From NCBI GenBank assembly GCA_030641695.1, contig DAOWGY010000036.1, positions 1-9,610 on the forward strand: a stretch of DNA of 9,610 nt, read 5' to 3'. Below, in pieces: positions 6,907 to 9,610 of the stretch (positions are counted from its first letter, which is position 1; each line of letters starts with the position of its first letter). Origin of the DNA: Gammaproteobacteria bacterium. GTDB taxonomy: Bacteria > Pseudomonadota > Gammaproteobacteria > Steroidobacterales > Woeseiaceae. Under the pieces are notes generated by a model. The model did no database searches, had not been told where the DNA came from, and saw nothing but the letters and a program-made list of their open reading frames with translations. Position numbers and translations under genes: made by a program.

Positions 6907-7128
6907 ATGAGACAAATTTACGAAATTGTATCGATCCAGCGAACAGAGCCCCCGGCCGACGCCGAAAGCTCCAACTGGTACCGCTATGTGATCGCGTTTG
7001 AAGGCACCAACACCATTCACGGCTGCCGACAAGGGAGTCTTAAGGCAGTGACGAGCGCGGTCGAGGAGATCATCGTCCAACTGAACGAACGCCACTCCAA
7101 AAAGCGCGGCCGAGAGAAGAAAACCTAG
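6907..7128 (+). CDS. Small cytosolic hypothetical protein (73 aa)
   Basis: Starting at ATG 6907 the product has 73 residues: an N-terminal beta strand (MRQIYEIVSIQR), a polar loop, a second strand pair (WYRYVIAFEG, then IHGCRQGS), an amphipathic helix (LKAVTSAVEEIIVQLNER) and a Lys/Arg-rich tail. The pattern suggests a compact beta-beta-beta-alpha fold that could bind nucleic acid or a protein through its basic tail; this is inference. An in-frame ATG at 6877 would add ten residues (MRSVRKRPNA), but these use rare AGG/AGA codons, and neither start has a strong Shine-Dalgarno. The internal start gives the more natural N-terminus. There is no signal peptide. It lies 90 nt after the TPR gene on the same strand and may share its transcript. 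I recognise no named family. Confidence 0.68.
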   Translation: MRQIYEIVSIQRTEPPADAESSNWYRYVIAFEGTNTIHGCRQGSLKAVTSAVEEIIVQLNERHSKKRGREKKT

Positions 7129-7156
7129 ATGTCGTGATGCCGGCTTCCTGGCCGTT

Positions 7157-7202
7157 AGCTGTCCTTCACATCATCATTTGCGTGGTCCGCTGGATGACAG
7201 CT
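7157..7202. repeat. Inverted repeat between convergent genes
   Basis: AGCTGTC (7157-7163) and GACAGCT (7196-7202) form a perfect 7-bp inverted repeat with a 32-nt loop, in the 75-nt gap between the small hypothetical gene and the receptor gene that meet tail to tail. The placement suits a shared transcription terminator, but the loop is long and no T-run follows on either strand, so a weak or factor-assisted terminator, or chance, is possible. Confidence 0.22.
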
Positions 7203-7203
7203 C

Positions 7204-9258
7204 CTAACGAAAGCTGACGTTGCCGATTTGGACACTCAGTGACAAATTGCGTCCAGGTGCATCCAGCCCGGAGCCGTGCATGCGGTAACGCTTGTCGAGG
7301 AGGTTGTCGAGGCCCAGCGTGAATTGCCAGTCGCGACGGTAGTCCCAGCTTGCCCGTGCGCCCAGAATCGCCCAGCCGCTCGTGCCCGTCGGATCGATGC
7401 GGACATCACGAACGTCGCGCGCACTTAATCGGTCCTGTTCCCCGGCGAACCGCAACCAGCCTTCGAGTCGAAAGTCGCCCCCGGGATCGTACGCGATATC
7501 GAGCCGCCCGCTCAGCGGCGGAATTCGATCTGCCGGCTCGGTCGCCGATCCGGCGACACGCTGCTCGCCCCAGGTGTAATTGAGTATGGCACTCGCACTG
7601 ATGCTTTCGGTCAGGTCGATATCAGCGCCAGCCTCGACACCACGTAGCGTCGAATCGGCCGCATTGATACTTTGCACGACGTCACGTCCCTCCGGTGTCA
7701 CGTCACCGGTCAGCACCGACGTAATGCGATCATCATATTGCAGCGCATAGATCATGAGTTCGAACTGCGTGCGATCGCGTCGATACCGTACGCCGGCATC
7801 GAGTTGTACGACTCGCTCGGAATCGAGACTGGTGTTCGGAATGTTGAAGCGGTTGCCAGGCCGGTTTCCCAACGTGCCGAGGTCGAACACGTTCGGCGCA
7901 CGAAATCCGAAGCCCGCGTTGGCGACGACCTGCCACGAGTCCGTTGCATTGAATATCCAGCCGATGTCACCGCTCGCATCCGTAACGTTGACCGACGCCG
8001 CGGCGGAAACCGGCGTTTGCGGCAACGACACGTCTTCGTGGCTAACTCTTAATCCGCCACTCAGCAGGTGCCGTGGCGCGACGGCACGTTCACCATTGCC
8101 GAAGATCGCGAAGCGCCCGATCTCGGAACCATCGGGAAACCGCGGTGTAAGCACAGTTACCTGTCCGTCGATGAGGCTCTCTTCACTGCGACGGCTCGAG
8201 ACCTTGTCGCGATACGCTTCCGCGCCGACGATCCATGATCCCAAGTCACTTACACGACTGCCGCTGACAGTGAGTCCGTAGAGGTCACTGCGGTTGTTTT
8301 CGTGAAGCCGCTCCGTCGCGCCGAAGTCTCGCGTGATCCTGTCGTCGTCGATACGTTGCCAGGCGATATCGACATTCCAGTCGAACCCCAGGGCCCCGCT
8401 CTTCCGGCCGTACTTGCCGTGGACAAATACGCGCCGGTTCGGTGCAAATAGAAACTCCGACGACGACGGCTCGGTCTGCCCGAATCCCGGCACCAGCTCG
8501 TCCACACGAGGCGTCTCCGGCTGCTCGAGATAGTGAACGTCGAAAAGCCATGAGCGATTGTCGTCGGGATTGCCTGCAAGCAACCAACGGCCCGCTTTCG
8601 ACTCGTAAGCGCTCGGGGCAATGCGGTCGCCGCTGCCCGTGCGTCGATCGCCGGTCGTCATGTACTCGGCACTGACCGACGTCATGATCCTCCGCGTGCC
8701 AGCATCGAGAATGCCTCGCAGCGTCTTGCCGAGCTCCGCGGAGTCATACGCCGCAAATACTTCGCCCTGCATCCCGGTCTCTGTTGAATCGAACTCAGGG
8801 ACCCGGGTGACAAGCTGGACGACACCGCCTACTGCGTCACTACCATACAACGACGTTGGCGTACCCCGCAGCAACTCGACACGCTCGACTGCGCTTGTCG
8901 GCACCAGGGCAAAGTACTGAGTGGGAGCACTGCGGAATATCGCGTTATTCAATCGCATGCCATCGACCAGATGCAATATCGAAGAACCCTTTAACCCGCG
9001 AATTATCGCTGCGCCCTGGCCGGGTGTGGTCTGCTGCAGAAATACACCGACATTTGCGTCGAGCGCGTCGGTAACCAGCTTCTGCCGCCGTACGAATTCG
9101 CCGTCAACGAGAGTCAGGCCCGAGGAAATCTCTGTCGTGCTGACCGTTCGACGCGTCGCCATGACGAGAACCTCATCAATCTCGTCCTGTTCTGCCGCGG
9201 CATCGGCAAAGATCAGGGCTCCCAGCAAGACCGGGAGGAGCGTTCGTGCAACAGTCAA
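7204..9258 (-). CDS. TonB-dependent outer-membrane receptor
   Basis: The product has 684 residues. An N-terminal signal peptide (cleavage near ADAAAE, about 22) is followed by a TonB box (IDEVLVMA, about 27-34). The plug domain spans about 40-155 and contains IIRGLKGSSILHLVDGMRLN (85-104) and LYGSDAVGGVVQLVTR (137-152). The rest is a beta-barrel of repeated amphipathic strands, with LDNLLDKRYR near the end and a final strand LSLSVQIGNVSFR. The plug motifs resemble the BtuB/heme/hemoglobin-type receptors, but the ligand cannot be told. The start is a TTG, the only plausible one: an in-frame stop lies a few codons upstream and the signal peptide begins there. It sits 4 nt after the stop of the sodium symporter gene, has no clear Shine-Dalgarno of its own, and is probably translated by coupling. 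Confidence 0.92.
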   Translation of the reverse strand: MTVARTLLPVLLGALIFADAAAEQDEIDEVLVMATRRTVSTTEISSGLTLVDGEFVRRQKLVTDALDANVGVFLQQTTPGQGAAIIRGLKGSSILHLVDGMRLNNAIFRSAPTQYFALVPTSAVERVELLRGTPTSLYGSDAVGGVVQLVTRVPEFDSTETGMQGEVFAAYDSAELGKTLRGILDAGTRRIMTSVSAEYMTTGDRRTGSGDRIAPSAYESKAGRWLLAGNPDDNRSWLFDVHYLEQPETPRVDELVPGFGQTEPSSSEFLFAPNRRVFVHGKYGRKSGALGFDWNVDIAWQRIDDDRITRDFGATERLHENNRSDLYGLTVSGSRVSDLGSWIVGAEAYRDKVSSRRSEESLIDGQVTVLTPRFPDGSEIGRFAIFGNGERAVAPRHLLSGGLRVSHEDVSLPQTPVSAAASVNVTDASGDIGWIFNATDSWQVVANAGFGFRAPNVFDLGTLGNRPGNRFNIPNTSLDSERVVQLDAGVRYRRDRTQFELMIYALQYDDRITSVLTGDVTPEGRDVVQSINAADSTLRGVEAGADIDLTESISASAILNYTWGEQRVAGSATEPADRIPPLSGRLDIAYDPGGDFRLEGWLRFAGEQDRLSARDVRDVRIDPTGTSGWAILGARASWDYRRDWQFTLGLDNLLDKRYRMHGSGLDAPGRNLSLSVQIGNVSFR

Positions 9259-9262
9259 AGGA

Positions 9263-9610
9263 TCAACGCAAACTAGTGATCAGTACCAGGAGTATCGCCA
9301 GTGGCGCAACCACGCGGACCAACCAGAGCCAACTCGTGAACATGGCCGGACTAGTGAAACTCAGCTCATTTTCGAGGTGCTCCGGCTTCAATCGCCAACC
9401 CACGAACAGCGCAATCAGGATTCCACCAAGCGGCATCAGCAGGTTCGCCGTGAGGTAGTCGATCAGGTCGAAGAGCGTCTTGCCCTCGAAAGCTACAAAC
9501 ATGTCCAGCGGTGTGACCTCCTTCCAGAGGTTGAAAGAAAATACGCTCAGCATGCCGATAAGCCAGGCCAAAACTCCGAACACGGTGCAGGCTTTGATTC
9601 GATTCATACC
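9263..9610 (-). CDS. Neurotransmitter:sodium symporter (NSS/SNF) family transporter, C-terminal part (5' end outside window)
   Basis: The minus-strand frame is open to the window edge and ends with TGA at 9265-9263; about 116 residues are visible, and the ATG at 9607 is internal. The sequence matches the last three transmembrane helices of LeuT/MhsT-like sodium symporters: a helix ending in SVFSFNLW, the loop LFDLIDYLTANLLMPLGG, a helix IALFVGWRL, the polar segment with ENELSF, and a final helix with LVRVVAPLAILLVLI. Bacterial members import amino acids or related solutes with Na+ across the inner membrane; the binding-site helices 1, 3, 6 and 8 are outside the window, so the substrate is unknown. 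It is the upstream partner of the TonB-dependent receptor in an apparent two-gene (or longer) operon. Confidence 0.9.
   Translation of the reverse strand, partial: GMNRIKACTVFGVLAWLIGMLSVFSFNLWKEVTPLDMFVAFEGKTLFDLIDYLTANLLMPLGGILIALFVGWRLKPEHLENELSFTSPAMFTSWLWLVRVVAPLAILLVLITSLR

Noticed and set aside
7672..8281. Plus-strand frames opposite the TonB-dependent receptor
   Set aside because: No recognisable domains or ribosome binding sites; explained by codon bias of the real minus-strand gene.
1..9610. CRISPR array, insertion sequence, tRNA or rRNA
   Set aside because: No regular spaced repeats, transposase motifs, terminal inverted repeats with duplications, or cloverleaf-like sequences were seen.

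Overview
The window reads as chromosomal DNA of a GC-rich Gram-negative bacterium. The TonB-dependent receptor, lipobox protein, secreted proteins and YfcG-type glutathione transferase show an outer membrane and glutathione metabolism. I infer a gammaproteobacterium, possibly a marine Woeseiaceae-like lineage, but sequence alone cannot fix the taxon.

Left block (1-5179, all + strand): the 3' end of an isoaspartyl peptidase/type 2 asparaginase, a D-glycerate 3-kinase-like P-loop kinase, a YfcG-like glutathione S-transferase, and a 1096-residue exported beta-propeller protein with about eleven BNR/sortilin-type repeats. The first three genes are tightly packed: the kinase frame is open back into the asparaginase gene, and kinase and transferase overlap by 8 nt. 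The propeller gene starts 62 nt later. This looks like a housekeeping/metabolite-salvage operon followed by a large secreted protein.

Middle block (about 5120-7130): visibly less GC-rich and gene-poor, with small unfamiliar genes. On the minus strand there is a 94-residue lipoprotein whose 3' end overlaps the propeller gene, and a 34-residue single-span membrane protein with a good ribosome binding site. On the plus strand there is a periplasmic TPR protein (197 aa) and a small cytosolic hypothetical protein (73 aa). Between them lie two possible broken small genes, a stretch with a thrice-repeated GGCCGC-centred motif that looks like a dispersed non-coding repeat, and a segment just upstream of the TPR gene that can fold into a two-step hairpin. 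This is the accessory part of the window.

Right block (7204-9610, minus strand): the C-terminal end of a neurotransmitter:sodium symporter (NSS/SNF family) followed after 4 nt by a TonB-dependent outer-membrane receptor that begins with TTG. The pair suggests coupled uptake of a small solute across both membranes.

I found no RNA genes of known family, CRISPR array, insertion sequence or clear defence system. The best candidates for undescribed biology are the small genes and the structured segment in the middle block.
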